Below are positions 19,499 through 30,200 of a stretch of 64,000 nt of DNA, one piece after another (positions within the stretch are counted from its first letter, which is position 1; the number at the start of each line of letters is the position of its first letter). Under the pieces are notes generated by a model, which saw only the letters and a program-made list of their open reading frames with translations, did no database searches and was not told the DNA's origin. This DNA comes from Marsupella aquatica (lineage: Eukaryota; Marchantiophyta). The stretch spans positions 10,974,001-11,038,000 of the forward strand of contig OZ316897.1 in assembly GCA_973895155.1 (NCBI GenBank), read 5' to 3'. The position numbers and the translations under genes are program-made.

Positions 19499-20113
19499 GT
19501 CGTGCGCATACACATAGCTACACAACATACATTGCTTGTCACACACATCCAAACATATCCACAATGCAGCATCATAAACACAAGAGAATGGAATACAAGT
19601 GGAACTCATGTCCACACATGTCCAAAACCCACAATAATCTTCACAACAATCGGCACAACGATCCCGGTCAAAAATACCCCATCGATCCCGCACCGATCCG
19701 ATCACACACGTATGTCAAGCCAACGCACCTTGCACTACTCAAGGAATCCACGTTGCACAAGCAGAGCTCACAACCACCATAGCCACATGCAAGCTCCTCT
19801 CTCTCCAAGGCTCAACATCAAAAGATGACCTTTTGATGCCTCACAAGGGAGAACTACTCTCCCACACAAACCTAATAGAACCCTATCAGCTCCAATAGTA
19901 CACATACAAAATATACATACTCAACTAGCACTATATACTACAACAACATCTAGAATGGTGTGACAGTTGTCATGCGCATTTACATTGCTACACAACATAT
20001 ATCGTTTGTCACACACATCCAAACATATCCACAATGCAGCATCACAAACACAAGAGAATGGAATACAAGTGGAAAGTTCTCATATCCACACATGTCCAAA
20101 ACCCACAATCGCC
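19499..20113 (-). repeat. LTR-derived direct repeats of a gypsy-like element
   Basis: About 137 bp at 19499-19634 recurs at 19969-20110 with few changes. On the minus strand each begins TGTGGGTTTTGGACATGTG. The downstream copy directly follows a purine-rich stretch (CTAGGGGGGCGAT on the minus strand) that looks like a polypurine tract. This fits a 3' LTR at 20113 followed by the start of a second LTR at about 19636 that is cut off near 19490, a tandem LTR arrangement. The LTR would be about 478 bp. Confidence 0.6.
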
Positions 20114-20336
20114 CCCCTAGCTGGGAGTAAAGTCCCCTAACTCTAGCTAGCCATGAGTTCTACAAGGCTGATATACACCTTTTTAAGTGTGAAGATCAGG
20201 AGGCCGGATGCAAGTGAGCCCCATCAATCACCTTCTTGCAATCCATATTTGCCAAGAGAACACAAATGATAACTAGTCGGCTTCACCAACACTGAGGACA
20301 CAACCATGATCCACTAGAAATCACCTACAATGGTGG

Positions 20337-21151
20337 TCATGACATGTCCCATCCTCTAGAACACTTATCACAAATCAACATAGTAGCTGCTCCCTGAGCG
20401 GATCCACACAACATACATTTCAAGCCAGCATGAACATGTGCCAAGCTTGGATCTACTGTACCATCAAGGTTGGGAAGGTGACATGGTGCACAGTTACGCA
20501 CATGATCCTTCCAAACCATACCATTGCGTCCCTCCAACATCAGGACACCAGAAGGCAACACTTCACGCACACGTAAGATTGTCCAGCCTGTGGTCACTCA
20601 AGTGTCGTGGGTGCTGTCTATTGCAAATAAACATAATCACCAGGATAAAATTGTCGAATGCTTGCACGATAACCTCCTCCATGAATAGTGGCATACCTCA
20701 AAGTATCACAATGTTGGGCAATGGCAAGGTTGTCAAAAGCCATGGGCATGACTCTCTGAAATACCCGTGCTCTCTCTGAACACACCTTGACCCAAACATC
20801 AGGATCATCCAAGTTCACAACTGATGCAGCATCACAACGAATCATTGCTGGCAATCTGGTTCTCTACCATAGAGCAAAAAGTAAGGTGAGAAGGGTTTAG
20901 GGTGATGCTTGTCGGCTGAAATGGTAGCCCATAGCTAACCAAGGTAGCTGGAGATCCCAATCTCCCAGATGACCAACCTGCAAGCCATATTTATGCAATC
21001 CCCTCTTCATAGTTTGCACCACTCTCTCAACTAATCCATCTGCCTCAGGATGATCACGAGAGGTAGTATGATGATCAATCAAAGCTTGTTCACACAAATT
21101 CTCAAACTCTCCATGGAACTCAGTTCCCTGATCAGTCAACACCTTAAACAA
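20337..21151 (-). pseudogene. Gypsy-like integrase fragment with C-terminal zinc motif
   Basis: The minus strand reads KVLTDQGTEFHGEFENLCEQ, then RDHPEADGLVERVVQTMKRG and DWDLQLPWLAMGY. This is the second half of a retroviral-type integrase core, with the second Asp (TDQGTEF) and the catalytic Glu (GLVERVVQT). After frameshifts, GGYRASIRQFYPGDYVYLQ and VREVLPSGVLMLEGRNG form the C-terminal part. The end, KCMLCGSAQGAATMLICDKC, has a C-x2-C ... C-x2-C pattern like the start of a PHD finger. The zinc-binding domain and first Asp are missing to the right, where unrelated element C sequence starts. Confidence 0.75.
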
Positions 21152-21429
21152 GAAACCTTAAAGGATGGGTCTAAGGCCTTAATTCCTTTTTCCAAAAAAT
21201 TATGATTTTTAGAAATGTAGTCCTAAAACAGGCAATAAAAGTAGCATATTTTTTTGACATTGACCCTTTGCATTTTAAACTAGAGTTTGCACCAATATTT
21301 GAGACAAAACATATTCAAAACCCGATTTTAATAAAATTGACCTCTCAAAACAAGTATAAATATCATAATCTAGGCTCAAACACTAGTACATATTAAGTTG
21401 ATTTCTGATGCTCAATTTTTGCGAACAAT

Positions 21430-21700
21430 CGGCGTCCGATTCTTCTAGCATCGGAAATTCCGATTATCACAAAATGGCAATATGCCATACTCTCGGCTTT
21501 GGATATCTTCATTTCCGATATAATTAACAACGGAACCTTTCCGATGCATTAAAAAACGGATCATATCCGTTAGAAAACACATCAGATCCCTCAACAAAAA
21601 CTTTGATTGATATGTCCAATGTTTTTTGTAACAAAAATGATGTGCGTTACAATATTCATCAAAAAAGTTCCGTAGTTAATAACAACGGATATTATATCCG
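21430..21700. repeat. Element C left region with CGGAAATTCCG and CGGATAT-type palindromes
   Basis: Near-perfect palindromes are ATCGGAAATTCCGAT (21450-21464), ACGGATCATATCCGT (21556-21570) and CGGATATTATATCCG (21685-21699), with further ATCGG/CCGAT half-sites between. To the right of the inverted array, TCGATATCCGATA (22917-22929) and GTATCGGATAT (22961-22971) continue the theme. Confidence 0.7.
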
Positions 21701-21711
21701 ATTGTGCTAAC

Positions 21712-21903
21712 ATGGCAAAGTCCAATGTTGGGAGAATGGGAAAGTCCAATGCTGGGAGAATGGGAAAGTCCGATGCTAGAAGAATGGGAAAGTCCGATTC
21801 TGGGAGAATGGGAAAGTCCGATTCTGGAAGTATGGGAAAGTCCAATTCTGGGAGAATGGGAAAGTCCGATGCTAGGAGTATGGGAAAGTCTGGTTGTGGC
21901 AAA
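21712..21903 (+). repeat. 24-bp tandem array, 8 units (left arm)
   Basis: Units of the type ATGGGAAAGTCCGATGCTGG plus AAGA/GAGA repeat eight times with point changes. The translated MGKSDAGR repeat is a by-product. A reverse-complement array of the same unit lies at 22743-22910. Confidence 0.9.
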
Positions 21904-22742
21904 AAGACAAATTTTGATTGTGTTAGAATAAAAAGTTTTGATGTGTTAGATGGGGTATGTGGTTGCACCGACATACTCTTCCCAAAAGATGCAATCATTC
22001 TTGCATGCATGAATAACTTCATACTTGAGGCAAATGGACTTGAGTGTTGTTTTTGCCTCCTTCAATTCCAAGACCCAACATATTGTTAACCCTTACGGAA
22101 ATATGTGCTCAACATGCCAAGTCCAAAATACATCATCTAGAAGGAGATTGCTTGTCCCATGTAGTCTTTGTTGCAAGTCCAACAACAATATAGTTGATAA
22201 AAGATGAGACAATCAGGAGCCATTGACGTTGAGGCTTTGGAAAGACCAAAATATCATCCATAACTAATAAGCCATAATTATCCCATATCAAATCTAATGA
22301 AGGAGGGCTTTACTATCGACAAATGACCCCTGCCAAATTTCTATTGGTTTCTCCTAGGGGAATGTAACAGGGTAACTAGACTAGGTCACTTGATGCAAAG
22401 ATCTAATCTCATGATAGAGAAAAATGGATCAAGAATGGGTCCAAATTATGGATCTTAGTAAATTCACAAGTGTATAAAATCCCCAAACACTCTAAGTCAA
22501 ACAACAAAAGTGCTAAGCTTGCATGTACAATGTAAGGAATAAGAACCACAAAGTTAAGCTCATGTTGGAGGAATAGCAATTGGGATGGGTGACCAATTGG
22601 TTGAGAAAATTTGAAGAGTTGACATGTCAAGGGAGATGGGCACCTAGCTCATAGTTCCAAATGAAAGTAGAAACCCAATTAAAAGAAGAGATGGGTGACC
22701 TGAGCATGTCACGTCCGCTGAAATGCATATCCTATTTTGATT

Positions 22743-22930
22743 GCTTCGGACTTTCCCATTCTCCTAGCATCAGACTTTCCCATTCTCTCACCATCGGACT
22801 TTTCCATTCTCCTAGCATCAGACTTTTCCATTTTCTCACCATCGGACTTTCCCATTCTCCTAGCATCGGACTTTCCCATTCTCCCACCATCAGACTTTCC
22901 GATAGAAGTCCGATTGTCGATATCCGATAC
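22743..22930 (-). repeat. 24-bp tandem array, about 7 units (right arm, inverted)
   Basis: Units read GGACTTTCCCATTCTCCTAG plus CATC and similar, the reverse complement of the array at 21712-21903. Together the arms frame about 840 bp of unrelated A/T-rich sequence (21904-22742) in which I see no gene. The pair could fold into a long hairpin, or it could be the two ends of a small inserted element. Confidence 0.9.
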
Positions 22931-23134
22931 TATTAAAATGGCATGTTGCGATGCTAGTAGTATCGGATATATGGTTTATCAAATTTTATTTTACAAAAGC
23001 GTCCGAAGTGGAGAGAATAAAAAAAAGAGGTAAAATGTACTAGTGAAAGGCCATTGACATCTCAAAACTTGCAAGTAAAGTCTAGTTCTTTGTAGTTAAA
23101 ACAACCCTAAAAAGTCTTACAAAAATATCCTCAT

Positions 23135-26100
23135 CTAAGCATCTCTTGTTTCCTCAACACTTCCAACAAATCCTGAAGAGTCAAGTCGAATGATTTCCTC
23201 CTCTCCAACTCCTATCTCTGGTATTGGTAGAATGGTCTCTTGAACATCAACATCTGAATCCACCATGCCCTTGCCATCATCTTCCTCAATGTTGTCCACC
23301 AGGTTTAGAATTCTCCCTTTCAAGACACTACTCTGGCGCTCATCAATCTCTACAGCAACGCAATGTCTTCCTTGTGCCAAAGAGGAAGCAAATCTTGTGC
23401 CTGACCCTGAACAAATATCTAGCACCTAGTCTCCAACCTGGCTAAAATGAGTAACTTCCCAATCCAATAACATTCTTGGCTTTCGGTAGAAGTTCACCAA
23501 CTTATTGTCCCCATTGTGTTTCAACTTATTGGTCATAGCTGGACACACAACCACATTATTTTGAGACTCATTAGTCTCAAAATTGAAATGCTCCAAAGAT
23601 TGTTTCCCATCCTGACTGTGAAAGCCAATGGTAAAACACTCAAAATTGTTGTTAAGCCTTGCACCTCCTGCATTCTTAACATTGTCTTTCACCTTGCAAA
23701 ATCCAAATCAAACTTGCATTATGGATTTGTTTAAAAATCCAACATCATGGAATCATGAACACCAAAAAAACTTATTCATCTTTTGAAAATTTTCTTACCA
23801 AATACAATTGTGGAAACCGCCATTACACTCAGCTTTCAAGACAGTCTTGACAACATCATACTGGTCAATACTATGATGAATGATAACTCGCCGAAGATTT
23901 GCCTTGGTGACAACCTTGAAACACTGAACCATCTTGGTAACCTCTTCCACACCCCATCCAACATGGTCTTCGTGAAGACAAGCAGTCATTCCAAACCCAT
24001 ATGGAATATCTGCCAAAGCCAATGTGTAAGCTCGTGATGGGACTACCTCATGCAATTTCTGAGCATCGTGTGTAAAGATATCATAGTACACATCCCCAAA
24101 CTGTGGATGCTCAAAAGCATTAGGGTGGAGTTCACTTCCCTAGATCTCTCGGCAAGATGTCTTCATTGCCCACCAGTTCTGTGCTTGTGCAATATGCGCA
24201 TTGAACTTATCTGGGAAGGACTTCAACTCTTTGCCTTCTTCACTCTCTCGCTTCTTTTTCCGGGAGCTGCTGTCTTTCTGAAAAAAACATTTGCCGGTAT
24301 GAGATTCCTACATACTTAAGAATAAAATTGTAAAACAAATGCATAATCAATCTCTATCAAATAAACTTACCCAAGTCTGGAAGATAGGAACAAAATTCTT
24401 CAACACATTATCAGTGCAGTGTTCTGGGTACTTGGTTTTGCAATTCTTCCAACTCTCTTCGTGAAGACAAGTAAGAAATGCTTTTTGCACTTGCATTTGG
24501 AATTTGTGCCGTTGAAATTCCTGTCCCATCTCTTGAAGAGATAGTTCCTTTGCCAAAACCTTTGTAGCACTGGACAGATCATGTCTGGATCTTTCAATGC
24601 CTGCATGTGTCTCCACTCAGTCAACTTCATATCCTCACATAGCATTCTAGCATCTCCAGACTTGGACATATTTTTCTTGGTCTTATCTCTTTTCTGTCCT
24701 TTTATTTCACAATTCTCCCATGTGTCAAAGATTTGTCATATGAAAGACCAAACAATATCCTTTCGAAATGCCAACTAAAATAAATTATCATTGGCATTCA
24801 GAACCTCAGAATCTTTACGTACACCCCAGTCCTTCAGATTGATTTTAGTGGCACACTCCCTGGGCCCCCACTCCTTTCTAATATGGGGAGGACGTGAGAA
24901 CCGTTCAAGGGTCATTTTTATCCCTTCAGCGGTAATTTTTATAATTCGCTTACAATTCCGCAACCACTTTGTAATTTTGCAAGATCTCTTGAAATGACAT
25001 CCTTCTTACTTTTGCGGAAGGGTAAATCAATAGGTAGCAACACTCGACATCATATTGTTGGTACACGTGTCAAATTATAATTGGTACACGTGTATTATCC
25101 TTACAATATCCATATCTCCTTCATAGATTAAAATGTTAATACTGGCAACTATGCTAAGCCAGAAAAGTTTTGAAGGGAGGATTGGGGGTGATCCCGGGGG
25201 CGATGGGTGATGGACCGGGTGTGTGGAATGAAATTGTAATATATGAAGGATAATTATTATTGCCCAAAACTCCCTTTTGTAATACACTGAAGATACTTTA
25301 ATAAGAGGAAATTTTTGGTTTTTATAAAAAACCAAGGATAATCTCTATAGGAGAAAAATTAATAAGAAGGGGTACCTGTGTAGGGGAGGCTCACAGGTAT
25401 GATTGTATAATATACAAAGAGTGAGGGCCCAAGGGGCACACTCCTTGAAATCAACATTTGATGATGATCCATTCTCTACAAATCGCATGTGAATGTAATT
25501 CACTCTTTGGATGGTGCTCATCTGTTGACAAAATTCAGAGTCTATATTATGACTCCAAGCTAAGTTCCTTGCTTCCTGGATAGACAAGCCTGCAAAGATC
25601 CAAGATTGCACTCTCCTGTATGACTTGTTGTTGGGAAATTGTAATGCCAAGTCTGCCTTTGCACAAGCAGAATGATTTCCCCCAATCACGTAATAGTGGT
25701 AATCATTCTTTTTTGAGAAATCAAAATCACCTCAAGTTGGGCACTCCTTGGGATCAACCAAGAGAACAAAAGGTGTTGCCAATGGACTAGCTCCAGTTGC
25801 TTTCATCCTTGTGGTAAATTAACTGTGTAAGAAAGTAAGGCTCGATATGCCTTACTTGGTACACTGGCAACTCCAAAGATTTCTCCCGGATCGGTGGGTG
25901 AAGTTGTCCAATGACAATTGTGATTGTCTCCTCTTGAACTCCACACCTCATCAAAATCCCTTCCTGGTAGACCACCCGAGCATCCATTGACATAGATTGA
26001 GCCTTCTACTCCAAATGAGTGGGGGCTTTTTCCAACGTTTGCTTCTTGGATTTTGGTGAACTTGGTCCTACACCTTGAGAACCCTCCGGTCCACGTTTCT

Positions 26101-26720
26101 TTGATGAAGTCCGAGTACCAACAGTGCCTTGTGCTGATCCTCCCGTCACGGCTGTCCCCTCTTGCAATCTTGCAATTTGTGAACCACCACCAGATATTGG
26201 AGATGTAACAACCATCTTTCTCGCCAGAACAGAACTCAGACGAGATCCAGAAGGAGCAGAAGAAGAACCAGACTTTGGTGGATGGGCATTGGCACTCTTC
26301 TCTACTGCTTTTCGAAGAACTCCCGAGACTTTCAAATTGCACTCTTCAATGTGCTGGCATGATGGTCAAACACATAACCAGCAATGAGCTGTGCAATATC
26401 ATTGTAGCTTTCTTCTGCCAATAGATTCTTCACCTTCTCAATAATCATCTCAATGTCATCAGCCAAGTAACAATGCGCAGGTCTTCTAAAAAATCTCTCA
26501 ACGTCAACTGCAATCAGCGTAGACGTCTCCTTTGTTGTGATAAGCATATTGAGTACATCACCTCCTCGTCAAAAGACATCAATCCGGCCATAATTCACCC
26601 AACCAAGACCTCCAGAAGGCAAGGTCTCGTAGATGCACAACATCAAAAAAGGCTTCTTCCACAATTCTGTACCCAATGATATGGTCCAAGAAGAGTTTCC
26701 GAAATCTGTCAAAGGATGCT
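23135..26720 (-). pseudogene. ParB-methyltransferase fusion gene, second copy (element C)
   Basis: The block order is as in element B: KKPFLMLCIYETLPSGGLG (about 26650), a helical stretch to 26332, a Ser-rich linker (26335-26006), the ParB-like blocks PFVLLVDPKECP and YYVIGGNHSACAKADL (about 25800-25630), a spacer ending LKNFVPIFQTW (about 24370), motif IV RAYTLALADIPYGFGM (about 24020), a target-recognition region with NFYRKPRMLLDWEVTHFSQ, and motif I DICSGSGTRFASSL (about 23400). The gene ends at 23135. Lesions include a TAG just before motif I where a Trp codon would fit, further stops near 25730 and 24775, frameshifts, and a MULE-type MITE at 24860-25435. Amino-acid similarity to B is clear but low, so the two copies diverged before these insertions. 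Confidence 0.8.
24860..25435. mobile_element. MULE-like MITE, copy 3 (576 bp), inside element C's methyltransferase
   Basis: It begins CTGGGCCCCCACTCC and ends AGAGTGAGGGCCCAAGGG, flanked by a perfect 9-bp duplication, GCACACTCC (24851-24859 and 25436-25444). Leaving it out joins the coding sequence in frame (VDFKEC then ATKINLKDWG). It is in reverse orientation to, and nearly the same as, 7776-8360. Confidence 0.92.
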
Positions 26721-26724
26721 CAAC

Positions 26725-27215
26725 AAAAATTTCCATCGACCATCGACTATCGACTACTGCTCCCCCCTGGCCCTTCGACACTTTCTCCTCCCCCAGCCTT
26801 CAACTATTTCTCCATCTCCCCCGACCCACTATTTCTCTCCCCAGCCTTCGACTATGTCTCTCCCCCAACCTTCGATAGTTGCTTCTCCCCGGGCCCTTCA
26901 ACGATTTCTCCTCCCTTGGCCTTCGACAATTTTTTGTCCCTCCCCCGACCTTCGATGATTTCTCCTCCCTCCCTTGGCCTTCGCTGATTTCTCCTCCCTC
27001 CCCCGGCCTTTGACGATTTTGCCTCCTTCCCCCGGCTTCAACAATTTTTGCTCCCTCCCCTGGCCTTCGCCAATTGCTTCCCCCCAGGCCGTTGACAATC
27101 CCTCCTCGAAATTAATTGCCTGTTGCGCTCTTAACACTCTCCCGCGCGCCAACTCACGAGCCAATTTTTGATCTTGCTGCCTCCTAACCAAATTTCTTCC
27201 TCTCCCTTTCATGAT
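26725..27215. repeat. CT-rich minisatellite-like tract
   Basis: Irregular repeats of CTCCCTCCCCCGGCCTTCGA followed by a CGATTTCTCC block fill about 500 bp. Pro/Ser-rich (plus) and Lys/Arg/Gly-rich (minus) open frames here come from the repeat. The tract separates element C from element E and has no visible function. Confidence 0.85.
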
Positions 27216-27227
27216 TGATACTCCCTT

Positions 27228-30200
27228 TGTGACGCCGCCGGTACGGCGGTTAATGAGTGATTCAGTCTAACTACGCTCGGCACGCGCGTTAGGTGGGTCT
27301 TAGGCCGCTATTATTAGCATAACGACAGTATTTAGGTAATCATTAGGGGTAGGACATCATTAGGCAATAAGGGGGACTTCAGGTTCGGACTGGTGGTGGG
27401 TCGCTATTCGCACACCCGGGTTACGAGCGTGGAAGGGCCCCTCCCTCGGGTCCGTATAACGAACTTAAGGAAGTGGCCACTGACGCACGCTGACTCAGAC
27501 CGGCGGAGTGGCCGGTACACCACAAGCGTGAGCGGTTCAGCCTATGGGCGTTGAGGAGACGTCGGGGGATCGACAAGCCCTCAAAGTATAAAAGGGGAGC
27601 CAACCCTTTGTAGTGCACCAGTCCATCAGTCCGCACGCCAGCTTCGACCCCAACTCTCTCGGTCTCTCTAGGTCGCCACTACTATCTCCTCTGAATGTCG
27701 CACACGATCCTCTCCAGCTCGGCCATTCGATTCTGGACGTAGTTCCTATCTACCGGAAGGCACTTGGCCGATTCATTGAAACACGCCAACCCGCGCCGAT
27801 ACGAAATCGAACGCGAGTACGAGAGAGCCATCCGCCTAGCAGGACGACACCACTACATCCTTAACTTTGACTACCCATCTTAGAGCGAGCTTTACCAACC
27901 AGCAGAGGTATCTAGGTACTTCTTCAACGGAGACAAATATATCGGTTTCTGGGAAGCATTGCTTCGGCTTCCGGACGAGGTCTTCAATATCCTGGGTACA
28001 ATCGACCTGCAGCGACATCACTTCGACCACATCCCTGCCCGGGTTCGGGCTGTCATTAACGGCGAGTCCAGTACCAACCGTTCGACAAGGGCGTCCGCAC
28101 TCGCTTCGGAGAACTTCTACCAGCACCTGCAGAGCTTCATGGGAACTCGGCCATCAACCAACATGACCAACTCAGCCATGCCCGTACCCGTACCCGTGCC
28201 CATGCAACCCCAGCCTCAACCTCAGGCTCAGCTTCAGCTTCAGCCTCAGCCGCAGCCTAGCCAAACCCCACCACCTATCACCCAGCCAGCACAGGTATGC
28301 TCCGTCATCAACGCTGTGGATCTTAGCGATGACGACGAGGCTATCCCACCCTTGACCAGGCGGCCCAGAGGAACAAGCGCTCGGGGGGGCAACACTATAT
28401 CGTCCCCACCCCCTGCTCTGACCCCAGGAGCGGCCCCTGCAGACAACATGGTGACCGTGGCCGCCCCAGGCCCGTTACCAACGGCAGTGGCACTACCTAG
28501 GCCCGATCGGGAGGATGGGGAAGTATCACCTTCCCCGAGCCAGTCACGGGGAAAGAAGAGGAAGGAATCCGCCACTGCATCCGGGTTACCGTTGGCCACG
28601 GTAGCCGTAGCCAAGGTGACGATGCACCGCTTGGGGGAAAACGTTCACAGTAACATCCTCCATCCTAAGCATGCGGTGTACCTGAAGACTCAGGGATTTG
28701 AGCACCTCACCTCTCTCCCCTGGAACACTTGCAGGTACTACGGGGAGGACATGACAGAATTCATCAAGAATTATGACAACGTACGTCAACAGACTCGGCT
28801 GCGGGGAAGGAATATGTCCCTCACAGAAGAACGGCTCAAGATGATCTTCGGGTTACCCGAAGGTGACCATCAAGTCGAATCACGGGCTCCCGGGGGCAAG
28901 GGAACCAAGTACCAATCTTCAAGTTTTCCCTTAGAGGGAGCAGTAGACAACGGGTTCGTGATGAGGACCTGCCTCATGCCCGAGATAGCTGAGCGGCTGG
29001 AGTTCCAAAGGTACGCTCTCCACATGATGGAACCCCGGGGGGAGATCTCCGCCGCCCAGGTTATCCAGGTCGAGAACTATCGACCTAGGAAATGGGCATC
29101 GTACTTCGCTAAGAAATTCCATGAAGAAATGGAGCGGCGAAGGAAGACGCTGTACATTGGCGGGAAGGCGTATTTTGCTAGCCACATCGAAATCATTCTT
29201 GAGTGGTACGCCCGGTTTGATCGACGAACCCTTCCCCGCATCAACGTTACAAAGCTGGTCCCAGCTAGGTGGGTTTTTCCGGCATTGGAGAGGTGGCCCC
29301 AACCCGAGGCCCGAAGTCCAGCGGACACGCCAGCTTCACCCACCCCACCTCCACAAATAGCTGTAATCGTAACCGAGGAGGCGTCGGATGGGTCGGTTGT
29401 CGCAACCGTTGATGCGACCCAACTAGTCGGGCTAAGTACAGAAGTTGTTACGGCAGAGGTCTTACCCGAGCCCGGGTCTCCCAAGGACCCACCGGTGGCA
29501 ATTCCGGAGAACCGGACATTGCTGCAGGAGAACACTCCATCCCCTTCCAACGTTATGTCCCCAGGGCTGGACGTCACTGCCCCGGTCCCCGCGCGTGTTG
29601 ACGTTTGCCCGTGCCCAAATCCGGACAGGCACAACTTGGGCCACCCGGAACTCTTCGTACAGGGTACGTTTCTGAACGGGCTTTTGGGAGATTTCTCTCA
29701 TCAAATTGCCCGGGATACCGGGGAGTTCATGGCCCGGAAGGTAGCCTGTTTCTTCAATCAGGAGTTGGTTGCCGCAATAAAGGCAGGTCGGGCCCAGTCG
29801 GAGGCCCTTCAAAGGATAGAGCGGTACCGGGTGGAGTCCGTGTACCTAAAGAATGAAGTGGCGGCTCAAGAGGCTGAGCTTCTGCAACTACGACCCAAGG
29901 TTGCAGCCGCCGATGAGTTGTTAGCAAAGGCGCACGCTCTTACCGTCCTAGCCGAACAGGCCAAAGCTGGGAACGAGGCCAAGATTACACGACTCCGGAA
30001 CCAGATTGACAGTTTGAAGAAACAAGTTGTCACCTGGCAGAAAGACCTGGAGGAGGCCGAGGAGCGAGCCCAGCGGGACACGGCGGAGATAGCCACACTG
30101 CAGGCCGAGATGGCGCGGCTCCAAACCGAGGCCGAGAAGCAGGACCAGCTGGCGGGTAAATTGACGAGCGACGCCCAGCAATTGGAGGAGGCATGTCAGG

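Larger units (their letters stand above)
21160..26800. mobile_element. Element C: decayed relative of element B (ends not fixed)
   Basis: The stretch carries a full-length but broken ParB-methyltransferase gene like that of element B, in the same orientation. To its left are repeat arrays and palindromes similar in kind but different in sequence. I cannot find ACAC...CGGACC termini or a target duplication, and no DUF7869 gene is present, so it is probably truncated on one or both sides. The left limit is set where integrase coding stops, and the right limit where CT-rich repeats begin. Confidence 0.55.

Noticed and set aside
21712-21903. CRISPR-like array
   Set aside because: Units are directly adjacent with no unique spacers, and the setting is a plant genome.
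21712-22089. Repeat protein (MGKSDAGR units)
   Set aside because: The 24-bp unit keeps a frame open by length alone; an inverted array of the same unit gives another false frame.
26716-27212. Pro/Ser-rich and Arg/Gly-rich open frames
   Set aside because: They exist on both strands and in several frames of a CT-rich repeat, so they reflect composition.
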